Source: Alphaproteobacteria bacterium (GTDB taxonomy: Bacteria; Pseudomonadota; Alphaproteobacteria; DSM-16000; Inquilinaceae). Taken from it: DNA of 64,000 bases. Numbering within the stretch: the first letter of the stretch is position 1; every line of letters starts with the position of its first letter. The position numbers and the translations under genes are program-made. Positions 55,494 to 64,000 of this stretch are shown here, piece after piece. The DNA lies in NCBI GenBank assembly GCA_028284045.1, contig JANQSN010000043.1, positions 21,229-85,228 on the forward strand, given 5' to 3'. The notes beneath the pieces were generated by a model, which ran no database searches, was not told where the DNA came from, and saw only the letters and a program-made list of their open reading frames with translations.

Positions 55494-55506
55494 CCCGGTC
55501 TCGCCC

Positions 55507-58113
55507 ATGACCTCCGCCCGCCTGCCGGGTGCCGTCGGCGCGCCCTTCCTGGCCAGTGTCGCGCTCGTCTCCGGCGCGGTGATCGCCTATCAGATCGCCG
55601 TGATGCGCGGCTTCTCGATCGCCAACTGGGCGCATTTCGGGTCGCTGGTCATCTCCATCGCCATGTTCGGCTTCGGCGTCGTCAGCGCGGTGATGGTGAT
55701 CGCCAAGCGCTGGTTCGACACCCATGGCGACGCGATTCTGGCCGGCTGCCTGATCGCCTTCGGGCCGCTGATGGCGCTGGCCAACACGGTCGCCCAAACG
55801 GTGCCGTTCAACCCGATCCTGATGGTCGCCGACCCGGCGGAGCAGGCGCGGTTGTTCGCCAATTTCGTTCTCTACTTCCTGCCCTTCGTGCCGGGGGCGC
55901 TGTTCATCGGGCTGATCTTCCTGAAGGGGCAGCGGCAATTCGGGCGGGTCTATTTCGCCAACATGACCGGCTCCGGCCTCGGCGGGCTGGCGCTGATCGT
56001 CGCGATGTATCTGGTGCCGCCAGACGCGCTCTTGCTGGTGCCCCTGGGGCTGTGGTTCGCCGGCGCGGCGGTGTGGACGATCCATGCCGGCGTTCCCGCG
56101 TTGCGCGGCGGCGTGACGGTGGCTGCGGTCGCCGCGGTGACCCTGGTTGCCGGCTTCGAGCAGATCGCCGTCTCGCCCTTCAAGGGCGTCAGCTACGCCC
56201 GCAACTTCCCCGACAGCCAGCAGGTCTGGCGGGACCATGGGCCGCTCGGCCTGTTGGAAGTCTACGAAAGCTCCTACTTCCACTTCGCGCCGGGCCTGTC
56301 GGACATGGCGGCCTTGAACCTCGCGGAGATGCCGCAGAACGCCTTCTTTGGCATGTTCATCGACAGCGACGGGCCGATCGGGGTGATGAAGGCGATCGAC
56401 CCGGCCCAGACCGGCTATTTCCGCTTCCTGCCGATGCACCAGGCCTACGCGCTGACGGAGACGCCGGACGTCTTCGTCGTCCAGTTCGGCGGCGGCATCT
56501 CCACGCGCGTCGCCCTGGCCGCCGGGGCGTCGCAGGTCACGGTGGCGGAGGGCAACGCCATGGTTCGCCGGGCGATCGGCGGCGATACGGCCGTCGCCGA
56601 GGCCGCGGGCCATATCCTCGACGATCCGCGGGTCGCCCTGGTGCCGGTCGACGGCCGGCTCTACGCACCGCAGGCGGAAGGCCGCTTCGACATCGTGGAT
56701 TTCAGCCTGGCCGACGGCACTGGTCTGAGCCAGCCGGGCGGCTTCTCCATCCACGAGAACTATGCCTACACGGCAGAGGCGATGGCCGCCTATATGCGCG
56801 CCCTGGCGCCCGACGGGATCCTGTCGGTGACCCTGTGGAACAAGGAGGATCCGCCGAAGTCCGTCCTGCGCCTGTTCGCCACGATGATCGCCGCGGCGGG
56901 GGAGGTGGCGGCGGACGATGGCGGCTCCGCCAATCCCACGGCGATCGGCCGGCACTTCTTCATCAACCACACCTATCTCTCCACGGTCACCGTCCTCTAC
57001 AAGCGCGATGGCTTCAGCGGGGACGACATCGTGCTGTTGGAGGACCAGTCGCGCCGGCTGGCCTTCGACGTGCTGCACGCGCCGGGCCGCACCTTCGACA
57101 CCGGGCCCGGCGAGCCGGTCTGGCAGGGGCTGCGGGATGCCTATTTCGATCCCGCCGCCGCCCTGGCGGTGCCGATCGCCGGGGCCGGCGCCGATCCCGC
57201 GCTGTTCGACCCGGATGCGCCGCCACCGGCCGATCTGTCGGCCACCAATATCTACCGTCTGGCCTTGGCAGAGATGATGGCGGGCAGGACCGATGCGCTC
57301 GGCCAGGACTATGTGTTCGCCATCCAGGCACTGACCAACGACAGGCCCTACTTCGCCGGCTATGTGAAGACCGCCGACATCCCGGCCTTCGTCGGCATCC
57401 TGGAGTCGGTGTCCGACGAATGGGGATATCTGCTGCTGTGGGCGACGCTGGCGCAGAGCGTCGTCTTCGGCCTGGTGCTGCTGGCCCTGCCGGTGGGCTT
57501 TGCCTGGCGGTCGATCTTCGGTCCGCAGCCCGGCAAGCTCGGCATCCTGCTCTACTTCGCCGGCCTCGGCCTCGGCTACATCGTCGTGGAGGTCGGGCTG
57601 ATCAGCCGCTTCATGCAGGCGCTGTCGAACCCGGTGATCTCCGCCTCGGTGCTGATCACCGGCATGCTGGTGTTCTCCGGCTTCGGCGCGCTGGTCTCCG
57701 GGCGGTATCTCGACGGCTGCCGGCGGCTGATGCCCCGGCTGTTCGCGGCGATCGCCGGTCTTCTGGTGGTCTATATGCTGATCCTCGACCCGATCTTGGC
57801 GGCGATCGGCGTGATGGCCTATCCGGTGCGGATCGTGCTGTGCCTGGCCTTGTTGTTCCCGCCGGCCTTCCTGATGGGCTTTCCCTTTGCGACGGGAATG
57901 GCCATGCTGTCGCGGCTCGGCAAGGAGCATTTCTTCTTGTGGGCATGGGGCATCAACGGGTCCTTCTCGGTGGTCGGATCCGTTCTGGTGCCGCTGGTGG
58001 CGGTGCAGTTCGGGCTGGATGCCGTGGTGCTGGTGGCCGTGGCCGCCTATTTGCTGGCCTGGCCGGCCTTCTTCCAGCTTCTGCGGCCGCGCCCCGGTGC
58101 GGTGGCGGCGTGA
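55507..58113 (+). CDS. Polytopic membrane protein with spermidine-synthase-like domain
   Basis: 868 residues. About six to seven membrane segments occupy residues 1-215. A soluble Rossmann region (about 315-560) follows, with VFVVQFGGGISTRVALAAGA in the nucleotide-binding position and FDIVDFSLADGTGL, as in the spermidine synthase/methyltransferase superfamily. About six to eight more helices lie in 640-868. The glycine motif departs from the usual GGG-G-x-x-R-E. A cytosolic or periplasmic active face cannot be decided. Its tight spacing after the exported PCMT suggests a shared process. Confidence 0.75.
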   Translation: MTSARLPGAVGAPFLASVALVSGAVIAYQIAVMRGFSIANWAHFGSLVISIAMFGFGVVSAVMVIAKRWFDTHGDAILAGCLIAFGPLMALANTVAQTVPFNPILMVADPAEQARLFANFVLYFLPFVPGALFIGLIFLKGQRQFGRVYFANMTGSGLGGLALIVAMYLVPPDALLLVPLGLWFAGAAVWTIHAGVPALRGGVTVAAVAAVTLVAGFEQIAVSPFKGVSYARNFPDSQQVWRDHGPLGLLEVYESSYFHFAPGLSDMAALNLAEMPQNAFFGMFIDSDGPIGVMKAIDPAQTGYFRFLPMHQAYALTETPDVFVVQFGGGISTRVALAAGASQVTVAEGNAMVRRAIGGDTAVAEAAGHILDDPRVALVPVDGRLYAPQAEGRFDIVDFSLADGTGLSQPGGFSIHENYAYTAEAMAAYMRALAPDGILSVTLWNKEDPPKSVLRLFATMIAAAGEVAADDGGSANPTAIGRHFFINHTYLSTVTVLYKRDGFSGDDIVLLEDQSRRLAFDVLHAPGRTFDTGPGEPVWQGLRDAYFDPAAALAVPIAGAGADPALFDPDAPPPADLSATNIYRLALAEMMAGRTDALGQDYVFAIQALTNDRPYFAGYVKTADIPAFVGILESVSDEWGYLLLWATLAQSVVFGLVLLALPVGFAWRSIFGPQPGKLGILLYFAGLGLGYIVVEVGLISRFMQALSNPVISASVLITGMLVFSGFGALVSGRYLDGCRRLMPRLFAAIAGLLVVYMLILDPILAAIGVMAYPVRIVLCLALLFPPAFLMGFPFATGMAMLSRLGKEHFFLWAWGINGSFSVVGSVLVPLVAVQFGLDAVVLVAVAAYLLAWPAFFQLLRPRPGAVAA

Positions 58114-58162
58114 GGCCGGCCTGCGGGCGTCGGAACGGTAGCGAAACGAAGCGGAGGACGCG

Positions 58163-58918
58163 ATGACGGCTGAGGCGGCGGCCGGGGACGGGGCGGCGAT
58201 CGAGCTGTTCGCATGGGCGACGCCGGCCGGGCAGAAGGTCGCCATCATGCTGGAGGAAACGGCGCTGCCCTACGCCGTGCACGCCGCCGACGAGGGGGCG
58301 GAGGCCGGGCTGCATCCCCGCTTCGAGGCGACCAGCCCGCGCAGCCAGATCACCGCCATCCACGATCCCGCCGGGCCGGAAGGCGGCCCTTACGCCATCT
58401 TCTCCGCCGGCGCGATCCTGATCTACCTGGCGGAGAAGACGGGCCAGTTCTGGCCGCAGACCCATCCCGCGCGCTACGACACGCTGAAATGGCTGATGTT
58501 CCAGACCAGCGGGGTCGGTCCGATCTTCGGCCAGGCGCACCATTTCCGCCACTTCGCCGAGGAGAAGTCGGACTACGCCATCGACCGCTTCACCGACGAG
58601 GCGGGATGGCTCTACCGTCTTCTGGACGAGCGCCTGGGCGGGTCCCCCTACTTGGCCGGCGACTTCTACTCCATCGCCGATATCGCCACCTATCCCTGGG
58701 TGCGCTCCATCGACAGCACCGGCCACGAGCTGGAGCAGTTCGCCAATCTGAAGCGCTGGTTCGAGGCGGTGAACGACCGCCCGGCGGTGCAGAAGGGCAT
58801 GGCGGCCTTGGCGCGCATCGGCAATGCGGTGGACCCGTCCAACACCGCGGGCCCGCGCTACTTGCGGATGATCCCCGACACGCCGCCCAAGGGCGGCCCG
58901 CCCGCCGGCGGGTCGTGA
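58163..58918 (+). CDS. Glutathione S-transferase, YghU/YfcG-like
   Basis: 251 residues. Thioredoxin-like N-terminal half: IELFAWATPAGQKVAIMLEE, then the conserved SPRSQITAI and FSAGAILIYLAEKTG (glutathione gamma-glutamyl contact). The helical C-terminal half has SGVGPIFGQAHHF and the N-cap region FYSIADIATYPWV. The pattern corresponds to Nu-class YghU/YfcG disulfide-bond oxidoreductases, though the N-terminal Asn is not obvious here. Its stop overlaps the next gene by GTGA. Confidence 0.88.
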   Translation: MTAEAAAGDGAAIELFAWATPAGQKVAIMLEETALPYAVHAADEGAEAGLHPRFEATSPRSQITAIHDPAGPEGGPYAIFSAGAILIYLAEKTGQFWPQTHPARYDTLKWLMFQTSGVGPIFGQAHHFRHFAEEKSDYAIDRFTDEAGWLYRLLDERLGGSPYLAGDFYSIADIATYPWVRSIDSTGHELEQFANLKRWFEAVNDRPAVQKGMAALARIGNAVDPSNTAGPRYLRMIPDTPPKGGPPAGGS

Positions 58919-59388
58919 GGCGCAGCCTGGCCGCTTCCCTGGCGGTCGCCATGCTCTTCGGAGCGGCGGCCGTCGCGGCGCAGGACCCCGACGCCGATGC
59001 GACGGCGCGCCGGCTGTCGCTGTCGGCCGGCTTCTCGCCCGATCCGATGTCGGTGCCGCTGCCGGCCGGCGGCCCCCTGCCGGCGCCCGCCGTCGCGGCG
59101 GGCTGCGCCGGGCGGATCGGCGCCGCGCCGCAGGTCGTGCTGGATTACGCCGCCGGTGGCTTTCCGCTCTACCTGACGGTCGACAGCGCCAGCGACACCA
59201 GCCTGGTCGTGCAGGATCCGGACGGGGGCTGGCACTGCAGCGACGACGCCCTGGGGCGGCTGCCGCTGGTGGAGTTCGCCGACCCCGCCGCGGGCCGCTA
59301 CGCCGTCTTCGTCGGTGTCTCCGGCGCCGATGCCGCGACCGCGGAGGCTCCGTTGGCGATCCTCAGGATCACCGAGCTTCGGCCCTAA
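58915..59388 (+). CDS. Exported protein of unknown function
   Basis: 157 residues from a GTG at 58915 overlapping the GST stop. A Sec signal (RRSLAASLAVAMLFGAAAVAAQ) is followed by a mature domain of about 130 residues with one Cys pair candidate (GCAGRIG and WHCSDD) and a beta-rich pattern FPLYLTVDSASDTSLVVQDPDGGW reminiscent of PPC-type domains. No firm family. It converges on mutY with a four-base overlap. Confidence 0.7.
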   Translation: MRRSLAASLAVAMLFGAAAVAAQDPDADATARRLSLSAGFSPDPMSVPLPAGGPLPAPAVAAGCAGRIGAAPQVVLDYAAGGFPLYLTVDSASDTSLVVQDPDGGWHCSDDALGRLPLVEFADPAAGRYAVFVGVSGADAATAEAPLAILRITELRP

Positions 59389-60431
59389 CGGACGGCGTGG
59401 TCGATCACCTTGCGCATCACCGTCGGCAAGGCGACGGTGGCGAAGTCCGGCAGCGCCACCCAGCGGCACGCGGGCGGGGCCGGGGCGTCGGCGATCCGGC
59501 CGGCCGCCACGGTAAGCTCCAGATGGAAGTGGGTGAAGGTGTGCCGCACGACGCCCGGCAGCGCCCGCCAGGGGGCGGCCAGCGGCGCCGACGCCGCGGC
59601 GGCGGCGAGCGCGGGCATCGCTGCCGCCTGCCACGGGCTGGACGGCACCTCCCACATGCCCCCGAGCAGCCCCCGCTCCGGACGGCGGCGCAACAGCGCA
59701 CGGCCCTGGCCGTCGACCAGCCAGAAGGCGACAGCGCGGCGCACCGGCCGTTCCGGCTTCGGTGCCTTGAGGGGCAGGCGCGCCGGGGCGCCGCCGGCGC
59801 GCCCGGCGCAAGCCTCGGCCAGCGGGCAGGCCAGGCAGCGCGGCCGGGTGGGTGTGCACACCGTGGCGCCGAGATCCATCATCGCCTGGGCGAAGTCGCC
59901 GGGCCGGCGCTTCGGCACCAGGTCTGCCAGCAGCGCGCGCAGCGCCGGTTTGGCCGCGGGCAGCGGCGTTTCCACTGCGAACAGCCGGGCGATCACCCGC
60001 TCCACATTGCCGTCCAGCACCGGCTCTGGCCGGTCGAAGGCGATCGCCGCGATCGCCGCGGCGGTATAGTCGCCGATCCCGGGCAGCGCCTTCAGCCCGG
60101 CCACCGTGTCGGGAAAGCGCCCGCCCAGCGTCCCGGCCACGACGCCCGCGCATTTGTGCAGATTGCGGGCGCGCGCGTAGTAGCCGAGGCCGGCCCATTC
60201 GCCGAGCACGTCGTCCAGCGGGGCGGCCGCCAGCGCCGCCACCGTCGGCCAGCGCGCCCGGAACCGGTCCCAATAGCCGGTCACCGTGGCCACCGTCGTC
60301 TGCTGCAGCATGATCTCGCTGAGCCAAACATCGTAGGCATCCGCGGTCGTGCCCGGCAGTGCACGCCAGGGCAGCCGCCGGGCGTGGCGGTCGTACCAGT
60401 CGAGCAGCGCGCGGGCGATGGGATGGGGCAT
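59385..60431 (-). CDS. mutY: A/G-specific adenine glycosylase
   Basis: 348 residues. Removes adenine opposite 8-oxoguanine. The catalytic Glu39 is in WLSEIMLQQTTV, the helix-hairpin-helix LPGIGDYTAAAI at 116-127, the catalytic Asp140 in PVLDGNVERV, and the 4Fe-4S cluster C192-x6-C199-x2-C202-x5-C208. The C-terminal NUDIX-like domain recognises 8-oxoG. The start at 60431 aligns with the family N-terminus. Divergent from the DUF721 gene with 133 bases between, a conserved alphaproteobacterial arrangement. Confidence 0.97.
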   Translation of the reverse strand: MPHPIARALLDWYDRHARRLPWRALPGTTADAYDVWLSEIMLQQTTVATVTGYWDRFRARWPTVAALAAAPLDDVLGEWAGLGYYARARNLHKCAGVVAGTLGGRFPDTVAGLKALPGIGDYTAAAIAAIAFDRPEPVLDGNVERVIARLFAVETPLPAAKPALRALLADLVPKRRPGDFAQAMMDLGATVCTPTRPRCLACPLAEACAGRAGGAPARLPLKAPKPERPVRRAVAFWLVDGQGRALLRRRPERGLLGGMWEVPSSPWQAAAMPALAAAAASAPLAAPWRALPGVVRHTFTHFHLELTVAAGRIADAPAPPACRWVALPDFATVALPTVMRKVIDHAVR

Positions 60432-60564
60432 CCACAGGGTGTCCGGGTGGGGCGGCCGTGGCGACAGGCGACGGCGCGGACCCGTTCTGCCACATTGGCG
60501 CCACGACGCGTGCCTCTGATCGGTGGCGGGGCCGACCGACGAGGCGTGTTGATGGGAGTGAACG

Positions 60565-61050
60565 GTGGCGCAGGCGAAATCCCTGTCCCATCTGGTCACC
60601 CGCGTGACCCGCCGGGCGGTCGGATCGCGGTCGGCCGGCCTGGCCCGGCTGGTGGCCGACTGGCCGCTGATCGTCGGGCCGGACCTGGCCGCGCGGGCCG
60701 TACCGATTCGCCTCTCCGCGCGGCGCCGCGGGGCGGGGGCGACCCTGACCCTGGCGGCGGCACCGGCCGAGGCGCTGGCCCTGCAGCACGAGAGCGGCCG
60801 GCTGATCCAGCGGATCGAGACCCATTTCGGCGAGCGGCTGGTCGACCGCATCACCCTGGCGCAAGGCCACCGGGCGGCCCGGCAGACCGCGCGCGATCGC
60901 ACGGCCGGCTGGGCGGCGGCCTCGGCGGTGCCGGACGCCGCTGCGGTCGACCGTGCCCTCGGGGCCGCCGCCGGCCACGCCGCGCCGGAAACGGCGGCCC
61001 GGCTGCGCGCGCTGGCCGCCGCCGTCCTCGCCCGTGGACCTCGTCGATGA
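60565..61050 (+). CDS. DUF721/DciA-like protein
   Basis: 161 residues from a GTG with GGGAG upstream. The core LARLVADWPLIVGPDLAARA and LTLAAAPAEALALQHESGRLIQRI fit the DUF721 family, whose members include DciA, the helicase loader of bacteria lacking DnaC. Whether this is the true DciA or another DUF721 member needs alignment. The Ala-rich C-terminus is less conserved. It precedes the thioredoxin-fold gene and smc. Confidence 0.85.
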   Translation: MAQAKSLSHLVTRVTRRAVGSRSAGLARLVADWPLIVGPDLAARAVPIRLSARRRGAGATLTLAAAPAEALALQHESGRLIQRIETHFGERLVDRITLAQGHRAARQTARDRTAGWAAASAVPDAAAVDRALGAAAGHAAPETAARLRALAAAVLARGPRR

Positions 61051-61178
61051 GGGGGGCCGGCACGGCCCAGCGCTTGCCGCGACCGGTGCGGCCGGCGTAA
61101 ACCACCAACCCTGGCGCCCCCGGGTTCGCGGCCTCGGCCGCCCGGCGGGGCCGAGAGCTTCGAGGAGACCACGCGCCC

Positions 61179-61859
61179 ATGTCGACACTGCAGGATCGCG
61201 AAACGACCTCAGCGAAGGCCCCATGGGTTTTCGCCACGGTGGCGGTCGCCGCGGCGCTCGCGCTCGCGCTCGGCGCCGGCACGGCCTCGGCGGAGGATCT
61301 GGTGGCCCAGGCGCCGGCCGTCGAGGTCACGCCGTTCGATCGGCCGCTCGGCGACCCCGACGCCCCGGTGACGATCATCGAATACGCGTCGTTTAGCTGC
61401 GGCCATTGCGGCGCCTTCCACAACGAGACCTGGCCGGAACTGAAGGAACGCTACGTCGATACCGGCCAGGTCTTCTTCCTGTTCCGCGACTTCCCGCTGA
61501 ACGAGCTGGCGTTGGCGGCCAGCATGCTGACCCATTGCGTGCCCGAAGACGCCTATCATGCGACCGTGACGGAGCTGTTCCGCAGCCAAGAGGAATGGAT
61601 GGCGCCGGGCAGCGACCCGATCGGCCGGTTCCTGGCCATCGGCGTCTTCGCCGGCGCGGAGGAGGCGGCGTTGGAGGCCTGCATGGCCGATCGCCCCTTG
61701 GCCGAGGCGGTGGCCCAGGTCCGCATTCAGGCGGAGGCCGACTACGACGTCTCCGGCACCCCGACCTTCATCATCAACGGCGAGACGCTGACCGGAAACC
61801 GGCCGATCGAGACCTTCGAGGAGATCATCGAGCGGCTGTCGGCCGAAGAAGCCGGCTGA
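61179..61859 (+). CDS. DsbA-family periplasmic thiol oxidoreductase
   Basis: 226 residues. N-terminal signal anchor (about 14-39, ending TASAED), then a thioredoxin fold with CGHC at C74-C77 and a cis-Pro in VSGTPTFIING, plus an inserted helical domain (about 100-180). Length and Phe-Ser-Cys-Gly-His-Cys (FSCGHC) fit the DsbA/BdbD-like proteins found upstream of smc in related genomes. It forms or isomerises disulfides in the periplasm. Confidence 0.9.
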   Translation: MSTLQDRETTSAKAPWVFATVAVAAALALALGAGTASAEDLVAQAPAVEVTPFDRPLGDPDAPVTIIEYASFSCGHCGAFHNETWPELKERYVDTGQVFFLFRDFPLNELALAASMLTHCVPEDAYHATVTELFRSQEEWMAPGSDPIGRFLAIGVFAGAEEAALEACMADRPLAEAVAQVRIQAEADYDVSGTPTFIINGETLTGNRPIETFEEIIERLSAEEAG

Positions 61860-61901
61860 TCGGCCGGCCATCCAGCGCCCCTAACGCGTCCGCCACCGAA
61901 C

Positions 61902-64000
61902 TTGCAGTTCTCCAGGCTCCGCCTCGCCGGGTTCAAGTCCTTCGTCGAGCCGACGGAGCTGGTGGTCGCCCCCGGCCTGACCGGCATCGTCGGGCCGAAC
62001 GGTTGCGGCAAGTCGAACCTGGTGGAGGCGCTGCGCTGGGTGATGGGCGAAAGCTCCGCCCGGCGGATGCGCGGCGCGGAGATGGACGACGTCATCTTCG
62101 CGGGCTCGTCGGAGCGGCCGGCCCGCAACTTCGCGGAAGTCCGCCTGGTCCTCGACAACCGCGACCGCTCCGCCCCCGGCGCCTACGACACGCTGGACGA
62201 GATCGAGGTCAGCCGCCGGATCGAGCGCGGCAGCGGCTCGCAATACCGCATCAACGGCCGGGTCGCCCGGGCGCGCGACGTTCAACTGCTGTTCCAGGAC
62301 ACCGGCTCCGGCCCGGGCTCGGCGGCGCTGGTCAGCCAGGGGCAGGTCGGCACCCTGATTGCCGCCCGCCCGTCGGAGCGCCGGGTGCTGCTGGAGGAAG
62401 CCGCCGGCATCATCGGCCTGCACGGCCGCCGCCACGAGGCGGAACTGCGGCTGTCGGCGGCCGGCGACAACCTGACCCGCCTCGACGACATCATCGCCGC
62501 CATGCGCAGCCAGATCGAGGGTTTGCAGGTCCAGGCGGCCCAGGCGGCGCGCTACCGCGACCTGTCGGCGGAGATCCGCCGCGGCGACGCGACCCTGCTG
62601 GCGATCCGCTGGCAGGCGGCCTCCGCGGCGCTGGTGGAGGCGCGCGCCCGCGCCGGCGAGGCGGCGGCGGCCGGCGAGGCGGCGGCGCGCGAGGCGGTGA
62701 TCGCCGGCACCCGCCAGGCCGAGGCCGCCGCCGCCGTGGCCCCGCTGCGCAACGCCGATGCGGCCGCCGCTGCCGCCCTGCAGCGCTTGGTGCTGGAGCG
62801 GGAGCGGCTGTCCGGCGAGAAGGACCGCGTCGCCCAGGAGCAGGAGGAGCTGCGCCGCCGCCTCGACCAGCTCGGCGACGATCTGGCGCGCGAGCAGGCG
62901 CTGGCGGCCGACGCCGCCGCCGCCCTGACCCGTCTGGCGGCGGAGGAGGAGACCCTCAGCCGCGAGATCGCCGCCGACGGGGCGGCGATGGAGGCGGCGC
63001 GGGGCGCGGAGGCGGCGTGCCGCACAGACCTGGACGGCGCGGAGGAAGCCCTGGCGACGGCGACCCAGGCGCGGGCGACGGCGCTGGCGGAGACCAAGGC
63101 GCTGGACGACCGCCTGGCCGAGCTGGCCCGCCGGCGCGCCGAGATCGACGCCCGCCTGGTGTCCATGGCCGGCGAGCAGACGACGCTCGCAAAGGCCGTC
63201 GCCGACGCGGAGGCCGCGCGCACCCGCGCCGCCGACGAGCTGGCGGTGGCCGTCGCGGCGCTCGGCCAGGCGGAGACGGCGCGCGGCGAGGCCGAAGCGG
63301 CGGCGGAGCAGGCGGGCGAAGCCGTCACGGCCGCCCGCGCCCAGGCCCAGGCGATCGAGGCGGAGGTTGCCCGCCTGACCGCGGAGGTGGAGGGCTTGCG
63401 CGCCCTGCTGGCCGATGCCGGCGGCGGCGAGGCCCCGCCGGTCGGCGACGCGCTGACGGTGGCAGCGGGCTATGAGGCGGCGGTCGCCGCCGCGTTCGGC
63501 GAGACCCTGTCCGCCGCCGTGGAGGACGCCGCCGCTCCGCTGCACTGGCGGGCCCTGCCGGCGGACGACGGCGGTGCCGCGCCGCCGGGCACCCAGCCCT
63601 TGCGCGACGTGGTGGAGGGTCCCGCGGCGCTCGACCGCCGCCTGGTTCGGGTCGGCGTCGCGGACGACGCCCAGGCGGCGGCGGCGGCCCAGCCGGCCTT
63701 AGTCCCAGGGCAGGTGCTGGTGACCCGCGACGGCGGTGCGTGGACCTGGGACGGTCTGGTGACACGGGCCGACGCGCCGTCGCCCGCGGCCTTGCGGCTG
63801 CAGCAGCGCAACCGGCTGTCGGGGCTGGAGGCGACCCTGACCGAGGCCGCGCCGCGGCTGACCGCCGCCACGCAAGAGGCATCGGCCGCCGCGGAGGCGG
63901 TCACCGCGGCCCGCGCGGCGGCACGCGACGCCCGCGCCGCGGTGGAGGGCGCCTATGGCGCGCGCAGCCGGGCCCAGTCGGCGGCGGCGGCCGCGGAGCG
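61902..64000 (+). CDS. smc: Chromosome segregation protein SMC (5' part)
   Basis: 699 codons visible from a TTG at 61902; the gene runs off the window. The first residues LQFSRLRLAGFKSFVEPTEL and the Walker A GPNGCGKSN (31-39) followed by ALRWVMGESSARRMRG identify SMC, an ATPase that compacts and segregates chromosomes with ScpA/ScpB. An Ala/Glu/Arg-rich coiled coil covers about 170-500. The hinge begins near residue 510 (VGDALTVAAGYEAAVAAAFG). The C-terminal half with Walker B is missing only because of the window edge. The TTG start rests on alignment; no strong ribosome site is seen. Confidence 0.96.
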   Translation, partial: MQFSRLRLAGFKSFVEPTELVVAPGLTGIVGPNGCGKSNLVEALRWVMGESSARRMRGAEMDDVIFAGSSERPARNFAEVRLVLDNRDRSAPGAYDTLDEIEVSRRIERGSGSQYRINGRVARARDVQLLFQDTGSGPGSAALVSQGQVGTLIAARPSERRVLLEEAAGIIGLHGRRHEAELRLSAAGDNLTRLDDIIAAMRSQIEGLQVQAAQAARYRDLSAEIRRGDATLLAIRWQAASAALVEARARAGEAAAAGEAAAREAVIAGTRQAEAAAAVAPLRNADAAAAAALQRLVLERERLSGEKDRVAQEQEELRRRLDQLGDDLAREQALAADAAAALTRLAAEEETLSREIAADGAAMEAARGAEAACRTDLDGAEEALATATQARATALAETKALDDRLAELARRRAEIDARLVSMAGEQTTLAKAVADAEAARTRAADELAVAVAALGQAETARGEAEAAAEQAGEAVTAARAQAQAIEAEVARLTAEVEGLRALLADAGGGEAPPVGDALTVAAGYEAAVAAAFGETLSAAVEDAAAPLHWRALPADDGGAAPPGTQPLRDVVEGPAALDRRLVRVGVADDAQAAAAAQPALVPGQVLVTRDGGAWTWDGLVTRADAPSPAALRLQQRNRLSGLEATLTEAAPRLTAATQEASAAAEAVTAARAAARDARAAVEGAYGARSRAQSAAAAAE

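Noticed and set aside
55459..58248. A 929-codon open frame antisense to the membrane spermidine-synthase-like gene
   Set aside because: It mirrors codon bias of the real gene on the other strand, is very rich in Arg/Gly/His/Gln, and has no recognisable domain. The same holds for the long antisense frames over the receptors (5984-7627, 8070-9950), cobN (24172-25968, 26119-28068) and mutY (59397-61100).

Overview
This is a GC-rich (about two-thirds G+C) bacterial chromosome segment, almost fully coding, with many ATGA/GTGA start-stop overlaps. The cell-cycle methylase CcrM beside rnhB, the thrS-infC pair and the order mutY / DUF721 / dsbA-like / smc all indicate an alphaproteobacterium, most likely a Rhodospirillales-type free-living organism. 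That placement is inferred from gene content and synteny only. I see no phage, plasmid, CRISPR array or defence island. The only transposon trace is a C-terminal IS481-type transposase remnant near 34.0 kb.

Layout. 0-2.2 kb: queuosine salvage (precursor transporter + tgt). 2.2-10.1 kb: four chemoreceptors forming two paralogous pairs, two cytosolic CZB receptors on the minus strand and two membrane receptors on the plus strand, separated by unusually AT-rich spacers. 10.1-20.2 kb: a multidrug-type MFS pump, a DUF2889 protein, an iron-binding periplasmic protein with a Fur-like operator, threonine aldolase, HutX heme carrier, a methyltransferase and two CPA2 cation/proton antiporters. 20.4-20.9 kb: tRNA-Gly(GCC) and rpmE.

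21-33.6 kb: a cobalamin block. cobD (plus) converges on a long minus-strand run MFS-rnhB-ccrM-cobC-cobU-cobW-cobN-cobO-cobQ with mostly overlapping or very tightly spaced genes, so DNA-methylation and B12 genes appear to share one transcription unit. 34.4-37.3 kb: a cytochrome P450 paired with a membrane-anchored di-heme cytochrome c. 37.5-41.4 kb: cupin, GNAT, thrS with a clear promoter, and infC, which seems to start at a rare ATA codon.

41.5-49.0 kb: a PAS_5 protein, a SAM hydrolase (DUF62), a protein with a possible degenerate GGDEF/EAL scaffold, a LysE exporter, an orphan histidine kinase, an FkbM methyltransferase and a VOC protein, with REP-like inverted repeats near 45.2 kb. 49.0-53.1 kb: pgmB-otsB-GH65, a separated version of the domain order known from mycobacterial OtsB1. 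53.6-59.4 kb: a plus-strand run encoding a periplasmic protein, an exported PCMT-like methyltransferase, a giant membrane spermidine-synthase-like protein, a GST and another exported protein. 59.4-64 kb: mutY, a DciA-like protein, a DsbA-like thioredoxin and the first two-thirds of smc, cut by the window end.
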